Origin: CAXRDE01 sp964229355
Lineage (GTDB): Bacteria; Cyanobacteriota; Sericytochromatia; UBA7694
DNA length: 64,000 bases
NCBI GenBank assembly: GCA_964229355.1
Contig: CAXRDE010000016.1
Coordinates: 1 to 64,000 of the forward strand
Direction: 5' to 3'
Part shown: positions 1 through 8,065 of the stretch, piece after piece
How positions within the stretch are numbered: position 1 is the stretch's first letter
Layout of the letters: every line of letters begins with the position of its first letter
Position numbers and translations under genes: made by a program
Notes under the pieces: model-generated
Told to the model about the DNA's origin: nothing
Seen by the model: the letters and a program-made list of their open reading frames with translations, nothing else
Databases searched by the model: none

Positions 1-1302
1 GCCGGCATCAACGGCATCATTGCGGAAGTCATCATCGGCCACATTGCGGTTTTCATAGCCAATGAGTCGATACTGGGCGACGCTTTGGGTGTTGAACATG
101 ACCTGTATTTTGACGTTGCGGGCAATGGTCTGCAGGGTGCTGGTGAGTTGTTCCACAAAGAGCCTGCGGGCCTCTTCGAGGGAGTCAATGTAAGCGTATT
201 GGCCGTCGCCCTGGTTGGCCAGTTGCTCCATCAGGGCATCGTTAAAACCGTTCATGCCAAAGCCGAGGGTGCTGAGGCTAATGCGCTGGCTTTCATTTTT
301 GATGGTTTGCAAGATGGCTTCAGGTCCGGTTTCGCCCACATTGGCGACGCCGTCAGAGCAGAGAATAATGCGGTTGATGGCGTTGGGGTCAAAGGCTTTA
401 TTGGCCTCCTGATAGGCCAGGGTGAGCCCGGCTTCGGCATTGGTGGCCCCTTCAGGTCTGAGGCTGTTGATGGCGCTTTCAATGCGGGATTTTTGGCTGA
501 CGGGGGTATGGGGTAAGACCGTACGGGCGGTGCTGCCGTAGATCACGAGGGCAATTTCGTCGCTGGCTTTGAGCTGTTGTAACAAGAGGTTCAGACTTTG
601 CTGGGCCAGGGCGAGACGGTTGTCGGTGTTCATAGAGCCCGAGACATCAATGACGAAGGTGAGTTTGGCGGGTTTGCGGTTGCGATCGAGGATTTCTTTG
701 CCCTGCAGGCCAATGCGGAGCATTTTGGTGTAGCTGTCGCCAAAGTAGGAAGGGGCGAGTTCGGTGTGAATAGCAAAGGTGTCGTTGAGGGGCTGCGGGT
801 ACTGGTAGTCAAAGGCGTTGACGAATTCTTCAGGGCGAATGGCGGCCTGCGGGGGTAGGGTGTTGTTTTGCAGGTAGGCGCGGGTGAGGGTGTAGGAGGC
901 ATTGTCGATGTCAGCGGCAAAGGTGGAGAGGGGATCGGTGAGAGCTTCGACAAAGGGATTGGTGGCGTAATTGCGGAAGAAGTTGTCGCGGTAATCGTTG
1001 ATGTCGGTAACGGGGCCTGTGGTTGGCGCTGTCGTCGGGGTGGCTGACGGTTCTGAGGAGGGAGCCGTTGTGGGGGCAGCGGAAGGCTCTGTGGTAGGCT
1101 CTTGTGAAGGCATTGCACTGGGAGAAAAGGTGGGTTCAGCGGTCGGTTCTTCTGAGGGCATGGCACTGGGTAAGGCCGTGGAAGAAGCAGAAGGGGATGG
1201 CATGGGTTCAGAAGGACTTGTAGGCGCTGGACCACAACTGGCAAGTAAAGACAGGGTGAGGCAAAGTGTGCAGGTGAATGACGTAAACGGGGAGCGTTTC
1301 AT
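1..1302 (-). CDS. YfbK-like von Willebrand factor A lipoprotein (C-terminus beyond the window)
   Basis: Reading the minus strand from ATG at 1302 gives 434 codons open to the left edge. Residues 1-23 are a lipoprotein signal ending in LASC (lipidated Cys23). A Pro/Ser/Thr/Glu low-complexity linker runs to about residue 95. The YfbK-type N-terminal domain follows, then a vWA domain whose MIDAS motif DVSGSM starts at Asp219. Such proteins are envelope-anchored metal-dependent binding proteins; partner and role are unknown. An AAAGGA ribosome site lies about 11 bases before the ATG. It is divergent from the XRE gene. The family call is firm, but the missing C-terminus prevents a length comparison. 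Confidence 0.88.
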   Translation of the reverse strand, partial: MKRSPFTSFTCTLCLTLSLLASCGPAPTSPSEPMPSPSASSTALPSAMPSEEPTAEPTFSPSAMPSQEPTTEPSAAPTTAPSSEPSATPTTAPTTGPVTDINDYRDNFFRNYATNPFVEALTDPLSTFAADIDNASYTLTRAYLQNNTLPPQAAIRPEEFVNAFDYQYPQPLNDTFAIHTELAPSYFGDSYTKMLRIGLQGKEILDRNRKPAKLTFVIDVSGSMNTDNRLALAQQSLNLLLQQLKASDEIALVIYGSTARTVLPHTPVSQKSRIESAINSLRPEGATNAEAGLTLAYQEANKAFDPNAINRIILCSDGVANVGETGPEAILQTIKNESQRISLSTLGFGMNGFNDALMEQLANQGDGQYAYIDSLEEARRLFVEQLTSTLQTIARNVKIQVMFNTQSVAQYRLIGYENRNVADDDFRNDAVDAG

Positions 1303-1441
1303 AAAGGCTAAGATCCTTTGGCTTAAAAGTAGAGGTCTGCTTTTTTGTGGGGCATGAGTGTAGTGTAAACTATGCTTACCAAAAAGTAAAGTTTTTTGCA
1401 GATCTTTTCAAAAAAGCTGTCATGCAGACAATTTCTTGGGG

Positions 1442-1447
1442 TATACT
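1442..1447 (+). promoter_or_regulatory. Candidate -10 element for the XRE/TPR gene
   Basis: TATACT sits 35 bases before the start at 1482 in the 180-base divergent gap. There is no convincing -35, so this is a weak call. Nothing else is recognisable in the gap 1303-1481. Confidence 0.35.
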
Positions 1448-1481
1448 ATTTACAAACAGGTAAGAAATTAGGTGCGAACCC

Positions 1482-2795
1482 ATGGCGAAATCGCCTGTCA
1501 GTACAGATGTTAATGAGCGCCCGTTTAAAGCGTCAGGGGCCTTTCTGCGCAAAAAACGCAAGGCAGCAGGTTACAAAACCCAAAAAGCATATATTCAGGC
1601 CTTAAAGAAACAAGCGCCGGGTATTTCTTGCTCTGAACCCTATATTTCTTTGATTGAAAAAGGGGTGAAAATTCCAGCCCTCAAACTGTTCAATGTCATG
1701 GCAGAAGTTCTGGCGCTAACGTCCACTGAAAAAGGCGAGCTATTGTTGAGTTACAAGCGCGTGCCCCGCGATTTTGAGTTTGCGGTACGCGATAATCTCA
1801 AAGCGGCGGCGCGGCCTACCCATACCGACCAGCTCAGAGAAACGTATGAACAATCCCCATCTCAGGAAAGCTACCGTGAGCTGTTAACGGCGCTGGTATT
1901 GCAACAGCGCACCGAAGAGGCCTTACAGCTGTTAAAAGAAGCCCCCACCTTTGAAGATGAAGTTCAGGAGTTGCAGTTGCGCACGGCGCAAATCGCTTCG
2001 CTTTCGGGGAACCGGGAGTTTGCGGAATCGGCCTTTGCGCTGGCTTTGCAAGAGGCGGCTTCAGAAACCTTGCGCATTGATATTTTGCGTTATTTGGGCA
2101 TTCACTTTTTTCAGCAGGGTTTGCTGGTGCAAGAGCCCCAACCCGTGGTCGCCCTGGAGTGTTATTTAGAAGCATTGAGTCATTTTGAGGTGTGCTTAAC
2201 AGCCCGCCCTCTCGATACCTATATTCTCGATGAAAGTGCCCGCTGTTGTTATAACGTGGCGGACGTTATTTTTCATTTAGCGCGGCAACAGCAGCTGAAA
2301 AAACCTGCCAAAAGCCGTTTTCCCCATTGGTGGGCCTGTTACCAGCAGGCGTTTGCAGGGGGCAAAAACGCCGAGACCCTTCAGGCCTGCGTACACGGCT
2401 ATTTTGAGCAGTCGCGCGCGCACTATGCTCAGGTGCTATCCCTTGCGGATCAACACCCATTGCCTGAAAAAGCCATGCAAGAAGCCATTTTCTTTTATGG
2501 CTATGTGCAGGGTAAACTGGGCAACTTTCAAGAAGCGCGTATTTTTTTGCACAGTGTGATGGCTCTGAAACCCAATTGGCTGATCTTGTTTATGAAGGCT
2601 GGCCTCAGTATGATGGAGTATGAGCAGGCCCCGGACGAGGCACTTCTGGATCAGGCGCTGCACTATTTAAAACAGGCCGCTGAACAAAACGGTGCTGCGT
2701 TGCGTCAACTGATTCAAGATGAACAGCTCCGCGAGCTTGCCATGTTATGGCAACAGCGACCACAGGAAATGGAAACACTCAGTCATGCCCGTTAA
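1482..2795 (+). CDS. XRE-family HTH protein with TPR-like C-terminal region
   Basis: 437 aa. Residues about 15-80 form a Cro/CI-type helix-turn-helix with recognisable SEPYISLIEKG and IPALKLFNVMAEVL segments. The remaining 350 residues are helical repeats of TPR character, including YGYVQGKLGNFQEARIFL. This HTH-plus-TPR layout is typical of regulators that sense a peptide or protein partner through the repeats. The stop overlaps the start of the next lipoprotein gene by 11 bases, so the two are translationally coupled and probably functionally linked. Ligand and targets cannot be read from sequence. Confidence 0.8.
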   Translation: MAKSPVSTDVNERPFKASGAFLRKKRKAAGYKTQKAYIQALKKQAPGISCSEPYISLIEKGVKIPALKLFNVMAEVLALTSTEKGELLLSYKRVPRDFEFAVRDNLKAAARPTHTDQLRETYEQSPSQESYRELLTALVLQQRTEEALQLLKEAPTFEDEVQELQLRTAQIASLSGNREFAESAFALALQEAASETLRIDILRYLGIHFFQQGLLVQEPQPVVALECYLEALSHFEVCLTARPLDTYILDESARCCYNVADVIFHLARQQQLKKPAKSRFPHWWACYQQAFAGGKNAETLQACVHGYFEQSRAHYAQVLSLADQHPLPEKAMQEAIFFYGYVQGKLGNFQEARIFLHSVMALKPNWLILFMKAGLSMMEYEQAPDEALLDQALHYLKQAAEQNGAALRQLIQDEQLRELAMLWQQRPQEMETLSHAR

Positions 2796-3504
2796 CCGTC
2801 AACTTCTTATCGCCAGTTTGGCCCTCTCCCTTTTGAGCGCCTGCCCCACCGACTCCCCTGAAATTTTGCCCACGCCAGACATGACGGTAGAGCCTACGGT
2901 TTCACCCACCCCATCGATTACGCCTACCCCACTGGCTGCAGCGCAGACTGCGATGACACTGGAACCCTTAAAATGGGTGCAGTTAGACAATGGTGATATT
3001 GTTAGCGATAGCTTCAAGCTGAACTTTGGTCCGGGCAGCAAGGGCTTTGACTTTGGGCCTGGCAGCAAAGGTTTTGAATTTGGCCCCGGCAGTAAAGGCT
3101 TTAACGCTTTGAACCTGCGTTTTGATATCCGTTACCCCGAAATTTTAACGGATCCCTCTCTGGCTCCCTTTACCATTCAGCAAAGTGCCCTGGCTTTTGG
3201 TGGACCTAAAATTCAAGAGGTGGTGATTGAGTTCATTCGCGACAACCAGGTGTACGCCACGGCCACGGCGATTCCCCGCCGTTCAATCATTGAAGTTCCT
3301 GCCAGTTTTGCGCCTGGAGATTATCAGCTGTCGGTGCTCTTAAAAACGGCAACCCATACGCAGCAATTATCCTGGCAGCGTTTAACCCTGACGGAGAGTC
3401 AGCAAACGGTGTTGCGGGTTGATGTCTATGGTGACACCGACACCCGCCCTGAGGATCTGGATGTGGGTGTGTTAACCCGCACCGAGTCTTTGCCCACACC
3501 TTAA
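2785..3504 (+). CDS. Lipoprotein with three FGPGSKGF repeats
   Basis: 239 aa from ATG 2785. The start was chosen because the signal peptide begins there and the ATG overlaps the preceding stop; an upstream in-frame start would overlap by 77 bases and spoil the signal. A lipobox (LLSAC) is followed by a Thr/Pro linker. Three consecutive nine-residue units FGPGSKGF(D/E/N) lie at about residues 81-107, then a beta-rich domain of about 130 residues that I do not recognise. The tail is Thr/Arg/Glu-rich. It is probably exported to the outer membrane or surface. Coupling to the XRE/TPR gene suggests a sensing or surface role, which is inference only. Confidence 0.75.
   Translation: MPVNRQLLIASLALSLLSACPTDSPEILPTPDMTVEPTVSPTPSITPTPLAAAQTAMTLEPLKWVQLDNGDIVSDSFKLNFGPGSKGFDFGPGSKGFEFGPGSKGFNALNLRFDIRYPEILTDPSLAPFTIQQSALAFGGPKIQEVVIEFIRDNQVYATATAIPRRSIIEVPASFAPGDYQLSVLLKTATHTQQLSWQRLTLTESQQTVLRVDVYGDTDTRPEDLDVGVLTRTESLPTP
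3025..3105 (+). repeat. Three tandem 27-base coding repeats
   Basis: Units 3025-3051, 3052-3078 and 3079-3105 each encode FGPGSKGF plus D, E or N. The copies differ at synonymous positions, so the peptide rather than the DNA is conserved. Confidence 0.9.
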
Positions 3505-3507
3505 GCG

Positions 3508-4929
3508 CTAGTCGTTACTCTCAGAAAGCCGCAGCAGCATCTCACTCTGGGCACGACTTAGGTGTTTTTGACTGAACCGTAAGATTTCGTTTTTTAACCA
3601 ATCTTGCTCTGCGCGGCTCAGATGGGTACCCAACCCCATCTTTTTGCTGCCGATTTCAAGTTGAAGGCTAAAGTGCGGGGTGTTGTTACTTTTATAACTC
3701 AAGGCACGCTGTACCGCGCTGAGCTGGCTTAGGGGGTAGTGCTGCTCTTGCTTAAAGAGCTGGGCATAGTTTTTGAACACGCGAATGTGCTGGGGCGAGA
3801 AGTGCAGTTCTGTACGGGTAAAAATAGTATTGATATTAAAGGCCAACATGCCCAGACCCACGGCCCAAAAAGGGATGGAAAACAGGGCAAAGAAAATACT
3901 GCCTTGCAGCGCCATAATCGTCCAAAAAGCCACAAAGGACAGCCAAAAGGTATTAAAGCCCAGCATAAATATGCTGGCTGCATTAAACATGCCCGGTGGT
4001 ACGATAATTTCTAAATGCTGCGGTGACTGGGTGAGCTTGACTTTTGTACCCACAGGAGCAGGTAGCGGCTGCAGGGGGCCGGTGCGATGGGTGGGGGCGG
4101 TGGCACTGGGCGTGTTACGCTGTGAGCGCGGAGTAAAACGATCTTCCAGCAAAGCGCTTTTGGCTTCCGCAGCATTTTGAAAGCGGTATTCGGTCATGGG
4201 CTCCAGCATGTGTTCCAGCCACTGGCAGAAGGATTCACTGCAGGTAACATAATCTCGAAAATCCAGGCGCAGTTCCCGTTGGGGCATTTCGCCCGGATTG
4301 CGACCGGAGAGCAGATGAACAAGGGTGGCTCCCAGAGCATAGAGATCGCTGGCCGGGACTGCCCGACCGGAAAACTGTTCGGGGGCCATATAGCCAAAGG
4401 TGCCGACAATGGTGGAGCTGCCTTCAGGGCGCATAACGTCCTGTACGGCCCCAAAATCGATCAGGTAAAGCTGTTGCTCATGCCAAATGAGATTTGAGGG
4501 CTTAATGTCTCGGTGAATGAGTGGGGGAGCCAGTTGATGCAAATAGGTCAGGGCGTCTAAGGCTTGTGCCGCCAGGTTTTTGACTTCCTGAATGTTGGGG
4601 CGCCACCCTGCTTGCATCGCTTCCTGAAGATTTTGCCCCGGCAGGCACTCGAGTACCAGGTACATCCAGAGGTCTTCTCCGGCCTTTTCTTCAAAGTGAT
4701 CCAGCAATTGCGGAAAGGCACGATGGTGTAAGTTTTTTAAGGTCTTCAGTTCCCGCTGGAACAGCTCGTAGGCCTTCCAGTTGTCTAACTCACTGAGTTT
4801 GAGCTCTTTGATAATCACAGGACGATCGTCAGCGAGTCTTACGGCGGCAAAGGTTTTGGCTTGCCCTTTGCCCAAAAGCTTTTCAATGCTATAGCGCTGA
4901 TGAAGTATTTGCCCGGTGTGAATCCCCAT
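3508..4929 (-). CDS. Membrane-anchored Ser/Thr protein kinase
   Basis: 473 aa with a complete Hanks-type kinase domain at residues about 12-265: Gly loop LGKGQAKTF (19-27), ATP-binding Lys41, helix-C Glu60, catalytic loop HRDIKPSN with Asp141, DFG at Asp158, and GTFGYMAPE. After a Pro/Thr linker come two hydrophobic segments (about 320-370) and a C-terminal domain of about 100 residues. It should phosphorylate Ser/Thr on unknown substrates at the inner membrane. AAGGGA precedes the start. The gene begins just after the terminator of the glutaredoxin gene and ends 3 bases from the convergent lipoprotein gene. No cognate phosphatase lies nearby. Confidence 0.9.
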   Translation of the reverse strand: MGIHTGQILHQRYSIEKLLGKGQAKTFAAVRLADDRPVIIKELKLSELDNWKAYELFQRELKTLKNLHHRAFPQLLDHFEEKAGEDLWMYLVLECLPGQNLQEAMQAGWRPNIQEVKNLAAQALDALTYLHQLAPPLIHRDIKPSNLIWHEQQLYLIDFGAVQDVMRPEGSSTIVGTFGYMAPEQFSGRAVPASDLYALGATLVHLLSGRNPGEMPQRELRLDFRDYVTCSESFCQWLEHMLEPMTEYRFQNAAEAKSALLEDRFTPRSQRNTPSATAPTHRTGPLQPLPAPVGTKVKLTQSPQHLEIIVPPGMFNAASIFMLGFNTFWLSFVAFWTIMALQGSIFFALFSIPFWAVGLGMLAFNINTIFTRTELHFSPQHIRVFKNYAQLFKQEQHYPLSQLSAVQRALSYKSNNTPHFSLQLEIGSKKMGLGTHLSRAEQDWLKNEILRFSQKHLSRAQSEMLLRLSESND

Positions 4930-4950
4930 AGTGTTCCCTTGTGCTGCATA

Positions 4951-4980
4951 AAAAAAGGGCCTGCCAACGCAGGCCCTTTG
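4951..4980 (-). terminator. Intrinsic terminator of the bolA-grxD unit
   Basis: An 11-bp stem (4954-4964 with 4969-4979, loop CAAC) is followed on the minus strand by a run of six T. It lies just beyond the glutaredoxin stop and ahead of the kinase start. Confidence 0.9.
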
Positions 4981-4986
4981 CTTTAA

Positions 4987-5313
4987 CTAAGCGGTTTGGT
5001 GGGCTGCCTCAAGGGCAGGCTCTAGTTCTTTGTTTTCGAACATTTCAGTGACGATGTCGCAGCCACCCAAGAGTTCGCCACCCACATACAGTTGCGGGAA
5101 GGTGGGCCAGTTGGAGTAGCTTTTTAAGGCCTGGCGTTTTTCTTCGTCAGCTAAAATGTTCACGTAGGCATAAGGTTTACCAACGCTGTTGAGCATTTCG
5201 ACAACACGAAAAGAAAAACCGCACATGGGTTGTTCAGGGCTACCTTTCATATACAGCAGCACTTTATTTTCTTTGACTTCTTTATCAATTTCTTGCATAA
5301 TATCGCGAGACAT
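4987..5313 (-). CDS. grxD: Monothiol glutaredoxin (Grx4 type)
   Basis: 108 aa, full length for the single-domain CGFS glutaredoxins. The active motif CGFS starts at Cys31, preceded by MKGSPEQPM; WPTFPQLYVGGELLGGCDI supplies the glutathione-binding cis-Pro region. CGFS glutaredoxins hold a bridging [2Fe-2S] cluster with glutathione and pass it to Fe-S acceptors or to BolA partners rather than acting as reductases. AAAGGA lies 7 bases before ATG. A BolA gene lies 33 bases upstream on the same strand, which supports a Grx-BolA complex. An intrinsic terminator follows. Confidence 0.95.
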   Translation of the reverse strand: MSRDIMQEIDKEVKENKVLLYMKGSPEQPMCGFSFRVVEMLNSVGKPYAYVNILADEEKRQALKSYSNWPTFPQLYVGGELLGGCDIVTEMFENKELEPALEAAHQTA

Positions 5314-5346
5314 TTGAAAATCCTTTCTGTGGCCAAAATATGGCGA

Positions 5347-5622
5347 TTAAATACCGTAATAGGCGTCTGAAGGCCTGGCCAGCTCTTCGGGCTTTTCTGA
5401 CCAGGTTTTCATACTGAGAGCATGTACAGGGCGTCCGTCTCCCACCAGATGATTCACAATGGCGTAAACGGCCTGGTGCTGTTTGACACGGTTCATGCCT
5501 TTAAAGCCAGCCCAAATGACGTTGACTTCTAAATGGTCTCCGCCGCCTGTAAAATCTCGAATGAAAACCTCTGAACCTTCAAGTTCGTTTTCGATGAGTT
5601 GTTTTAAGTCCGCAGCAATCAT
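5347..5622 (-). CDS. BolA/IbaG-family protein
   Basis: 91 aa. I start at ATG 5622, eight codons inside the longest frame, because AAAGGAG lies 8 bases upstream of it and BolA proteins begin near this point (IAADLKQLIENEL). The conserved core EVNVIWAGFKGMNRVKQHQAVY with the invariant His is present. BolA proteins bind a [2Fe-2S] cluster jointly with CGFS glutaredoxins, and such a glutaredoxin is the next gene. It is closer to the short IbaG type than to E. coli BolA, but that distinction needs a phylogeny. Confidence 0.92.
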   Translation of the reverse strand: MIAADLKQLIENELEGSEVFIRDFTGGGDHLEVNVIWAGFKGMNRVKQHQAVYAIVNHLVGDGRPVHALSMKTWSEKPEELARPSDAYYGI

Positions 5623-5670
5623 AACAACGCTCCTTTGGGTATGCATTATGCTTCAGGCTAGCACAGAATA

Positions 5671-5699
5671 TTAAAATCCGACAAGAACGTCGGATTTAA
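5671..5699 (-). terminator. Probable terminator of the Cys-cluster gene
   Basis: A 9-bp stem (5674-5682 with 5689-5697) overlaps the stop codon of the 5696-6439 gene and is followed on the minus strand by TTTTAATA. The T tail is weak. Confidence 0.6.
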
Positions 5700-6439
5700 A
5701 GCTTAATCTCAGGTTTGGGATTGAGCTTTTCTGCAAATTGCGTGCCTTCAATGTGGGAAATGAGCCACAGGGGAATCACCGCTTTCATGCTTTCATCGGG
5801 GTTGATAATGCCCAGCACTTGCTCGAAAATATTCCACACGGGCATGGTCAGCGCCCGATCCCCCTGAGTGCGCATGTAGTCCTCAAAATTGCTGATCTCC
5901 CAGGCGCAGGTGTGCACTTTGACCTGGTCATTGAGCTGTACTAAGGTATTGCCCATGGCGCGACATTTGGCCGGTCGGACAGGGTAGATACCGCATTTGT
6001 CCATGACCAAAAACGGACAGGTAGCGTTTTTAAGCGACTGGGCCAGGGTTTGATAGGTTTCGCGAATTTCTTCAGCGGGAATATCGCCATCCATCATGCG
6101 CTGCTGCAAAATCAGCGCATCACGGTATTCGGCCACGTAATAGCGGGCGCGGCGAATGATTTCGTCCTGAATAATCTGGGGAAACTCATTGATGTAGTAT
6201 AAAATTAGCTCAAATTCCAGGGCGGAGATATAAGGCGGGTGCAAGCCTTTACAACACATCGCACAATCCACTTTGCAGCGGATATGGTTATAGCGCCCTT
6301 TTACCTCATCTTGAAGATAGTCCATGATGTCATACATATCTTCTAAGCAGGTGATTTGCTTAAGGGTTTGGTATCCTTCGGTGATGGTGGCGGCGAGACC
6401 TTCCATGCCTTCTGCTGGTGAAACGGGGTTATGGGTCAT
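5696..6439 (-). CDS. YkgJ-type Cys-cluster (Zn/Fe-chelating) protein
   Basis: 247 aa. The cluster is visible as Cys55, Cys59, Cys62-Cys63 and a second group Cys141, Cys149, Cys159 in the pattern CPF..DKCGIYP..P..CR, diagnostic of the CxxCxxCC (YkgJ/Fli-B-like) family thought to bind zinc or an Fe-S cluster. Biochemical function is unknown. GAGGA precedes the ATG. It lies upstream of the Grx4-BolA pair on the same strand but is separated by a probable terminator, so the shared iron-sulfur theme is suggestive only. Confidence 0.85.
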   Translation of the reverse strand: MTHNPVSPAEGMEGLAATITEGYQTLKQITCLEDMYDIMDYLQDEVKGRYNHIRCKVDCAMCCKGLHPPYISALEFELILYYINEFPQIIQDEIIRRARYYVAEYRDALILQQRMMDGDIPAEEIRETYQTLAQSLKNATCPFLVMDKCGIYPVRPAKCRAMGNTLVQLNDQVKVHTCAWEISNFEDYMRTQGDRALTMPVWNIFEQVLGIINPDESMKAVIPLWLISHIEGTQFAEKLNPKPEIKL

Positions 6440-6512
6440 TTCATCCTCAATACGGTTTTCTTAGATTTAATTTTAATGTAAAAACACACGGGAGCGATAG
6501 TCTTTTTTAGGC

Positions 6513-7868
6513 TTAAAGCTGACGGTTCACCCGTTGTCCTGCACCCTGTTCTCCCACAAAACGACCATTTTCGCTAATGATTTTGCCACGTAAAAACGTC
6601 ATGAGTACTTTGCCTTGCATTTCTTGTCCTTCATAAATACTAAACAAACTGTCGCTGTGGGTATCATTATGGTGTAAGGTCCACTTTTCGTTGGGATCAA
6701 AAATGACCAAATCGGCGTCTTTGCCTACGGTGACTGCTCCTTTTTGCTGAAGGCCAAAAATCTGGGCGGGCTGTGCACTGAGCACGTTCACCATTTGGTT
6801 AAGGCTCATTTTCTTGCGTACGACACCCTGGGTGTACATGACGTAAAGCAATACCCCGATATTAGAGAGCCCTGGCGGGATTAACCCCAGGTCTGTGCCT
6901 AACTTTTTTTGTTCGGGGGTAAAGGCGCGGTGTGAGGAAGCCAGTACTTGAAGCCAGCCAGAGCGCAGCGCCTGCCACAGGGCCTGTTGATCTGAGGGAG
7001 TACGCAGCGGGGGTGATACGGTATAGTTTCTGCCTTCGGGCGTGGCATAGGCTTTGTCGGTATGGGTCAGCGTATGTAAGCTGGACCCGGCATAGACGTT
7101 GGTGAGGTCGCCCACATATTCTTGCAGGGCGCGTAGGCCACAGCGGGTGCTGATATTGTGAAAATACAGGGGGACCGGAAACAAACGCGCGAGGTTGAGT
7201 AGACGCAGTACAGATTCCGCTTCGACTTCTGAAGGCCAGAGCTCTGCGTAGTGGGGAATGGCTTCGGCATCTTCAGCCAGGGTGTGTTGTAAGCGGAGCA
7301 GTTTAAAGATTAACTGGTTACCGCTGTTGACCACCAGTTGGCTATTGTACTCGCTCAGCTTTTTCATCAGGCGCACCAAATCTGTCATTTTGACCGTTTT
7401 TTGGGTGCGGGCATGTTGCAGAGAGATCTCAAAACTGGGCAAGCCCAAATCCACCAAATCGGGGATTTCCTCTAAGGTGCCCTCATCAATTTGGTTTAAA
7501 TGTAAGTGGTAGCTGTAATCGATGGCGTTGTGGGGCTCTACCCGTTGTTCTTTATTCTTGAAAGACTCCATCAGGCTTTCATCGGGTTTTTGCACCACCT
7601 GGTCAATCAGGGTGGTGACCCCTCCACAAGCTGCTGCCTGAGAGCCGCGAAAAAAACTGTCCACAGAGCGGGTCTGCTCAAAGCTAGACTCCAGCTCGCT
7701 ATGAACCTCAATGAGTCCCGGAAAAATATATTTGCCAGAGGCGTCAATGTTTTCCATGCCAGAGAGTCCTTCACCCAGACACTCGACTTTTCCATGGCGG
7801 ATACCAATATCCGCTTTAAAACTGTAACCGGCATTAATGACGGTACCGTTTTTGATCACTATATCCAT
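6513..7868 (-). CDS. Hydantoinase/dihydropyrimidinase-like protein lacking metal ligands
   Basis: 451 aa from ATG 7868, seven codons inside the longest frame; GAGGA is about 10 bases upstream and family members start MDIVIKNG. Fold signatures of the amidohydrolase superfamily are clear: an N-terminal composite beta region, FPGLIEVH, GGVTTLIDQV and a C-terminal KDADLVIFDP. The binuclear site is eroded. The HxH pair is H56-S-E58, the carboxylated Lys region reads SFEISLQHA, the next His is Asn181, His237 remains, and the final Asp is Ser312. It is probably a non-hydrolytic scaffold or binding protein, like eukaryotic CRMPs. It stands alone, with no pyrimidine genes nearby. Confidence 0.82.
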   Translation of the reverse strand: MDIVIKNGTVINAGYSFKADIGIRHGKVECLGEGLSGMENIDASGKYIFPGLIEVHSELESSFEQTRSVDSFFRGSQAAACGGVTTLIDQVVQKPDESLMESFKNKEQRVEPHNAIDYSYHLHLNQIDEGTLEEIPDLVDLGLPSFEISLQHARTQKTVKMTDLVRLMKKLSEYNSQLVVNSGNQLIFKLLRLQHTLAEDAEAIPHYAELWPSEVEAESVLRLLNLARLFPVPLYFHNISTRCGLRALQEYVGDLTNVYAGSSLHTLTHTDKAYATPEGRNYTVSPPLRTPSDQQALWQALRSGWLQVLASSHRAFTPEQKKLGTDLGLIPPGLSNIGVLLYVMYTQGVVRKKMSLNQMVNVLSAQPAQIFGLQQKGAVTVGKDADLVIFDPNEKWTLHHNDTHSDSLFSIYEGQEMQGKVLMTFLRGKIISENGRFVGEQGAGQRVNRQL

Positions 7869-8026
7869 GACACATTTTTCCTCATGCAAACTGTCACCTA
7901 GTTTATCATAGGCCGTCTTCAGAAACGCTTTTTTTGCATGTTAGGTTAATAAAAGAATATTTTAAGATTAATTTATGGTTAATATTTGTGGCGAAAGCAC
8001 ATTTTTAAGTGGTCTTTTGCTACAAC

Positions 8027-8032
8027 TATAAT
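8027..8032 (+). promoter_or_regulatory. -10 element of the MshEN/C39 gene
   Basis: A perfect TATAAT lies 33 bases before the GTG start at 8066. Transcription would begin near 8039, which rules out the upstream ATG at 8009 as the start. Confidence 0.6.
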
Positions 8033-8065
8033 AGTGAACTGGCAACAGTAATGAGGGTAGATTTC

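Noticed and set aside
630..1244. Pro-rich 204-aa frame on the minus strand
   Set aside because: It is the wrong frame of the vWA lipoprotein gene. The true frame gives signal peptide, lipobox and MIDAS motif and runs off the left edge.
8009..8065. Upstream ATG codons at 8009 and 8051 for the MshEN/C39 protein
   Set aside because: A perfect -10 lies at 8027 and the only ribosome site serves GTG 8066.
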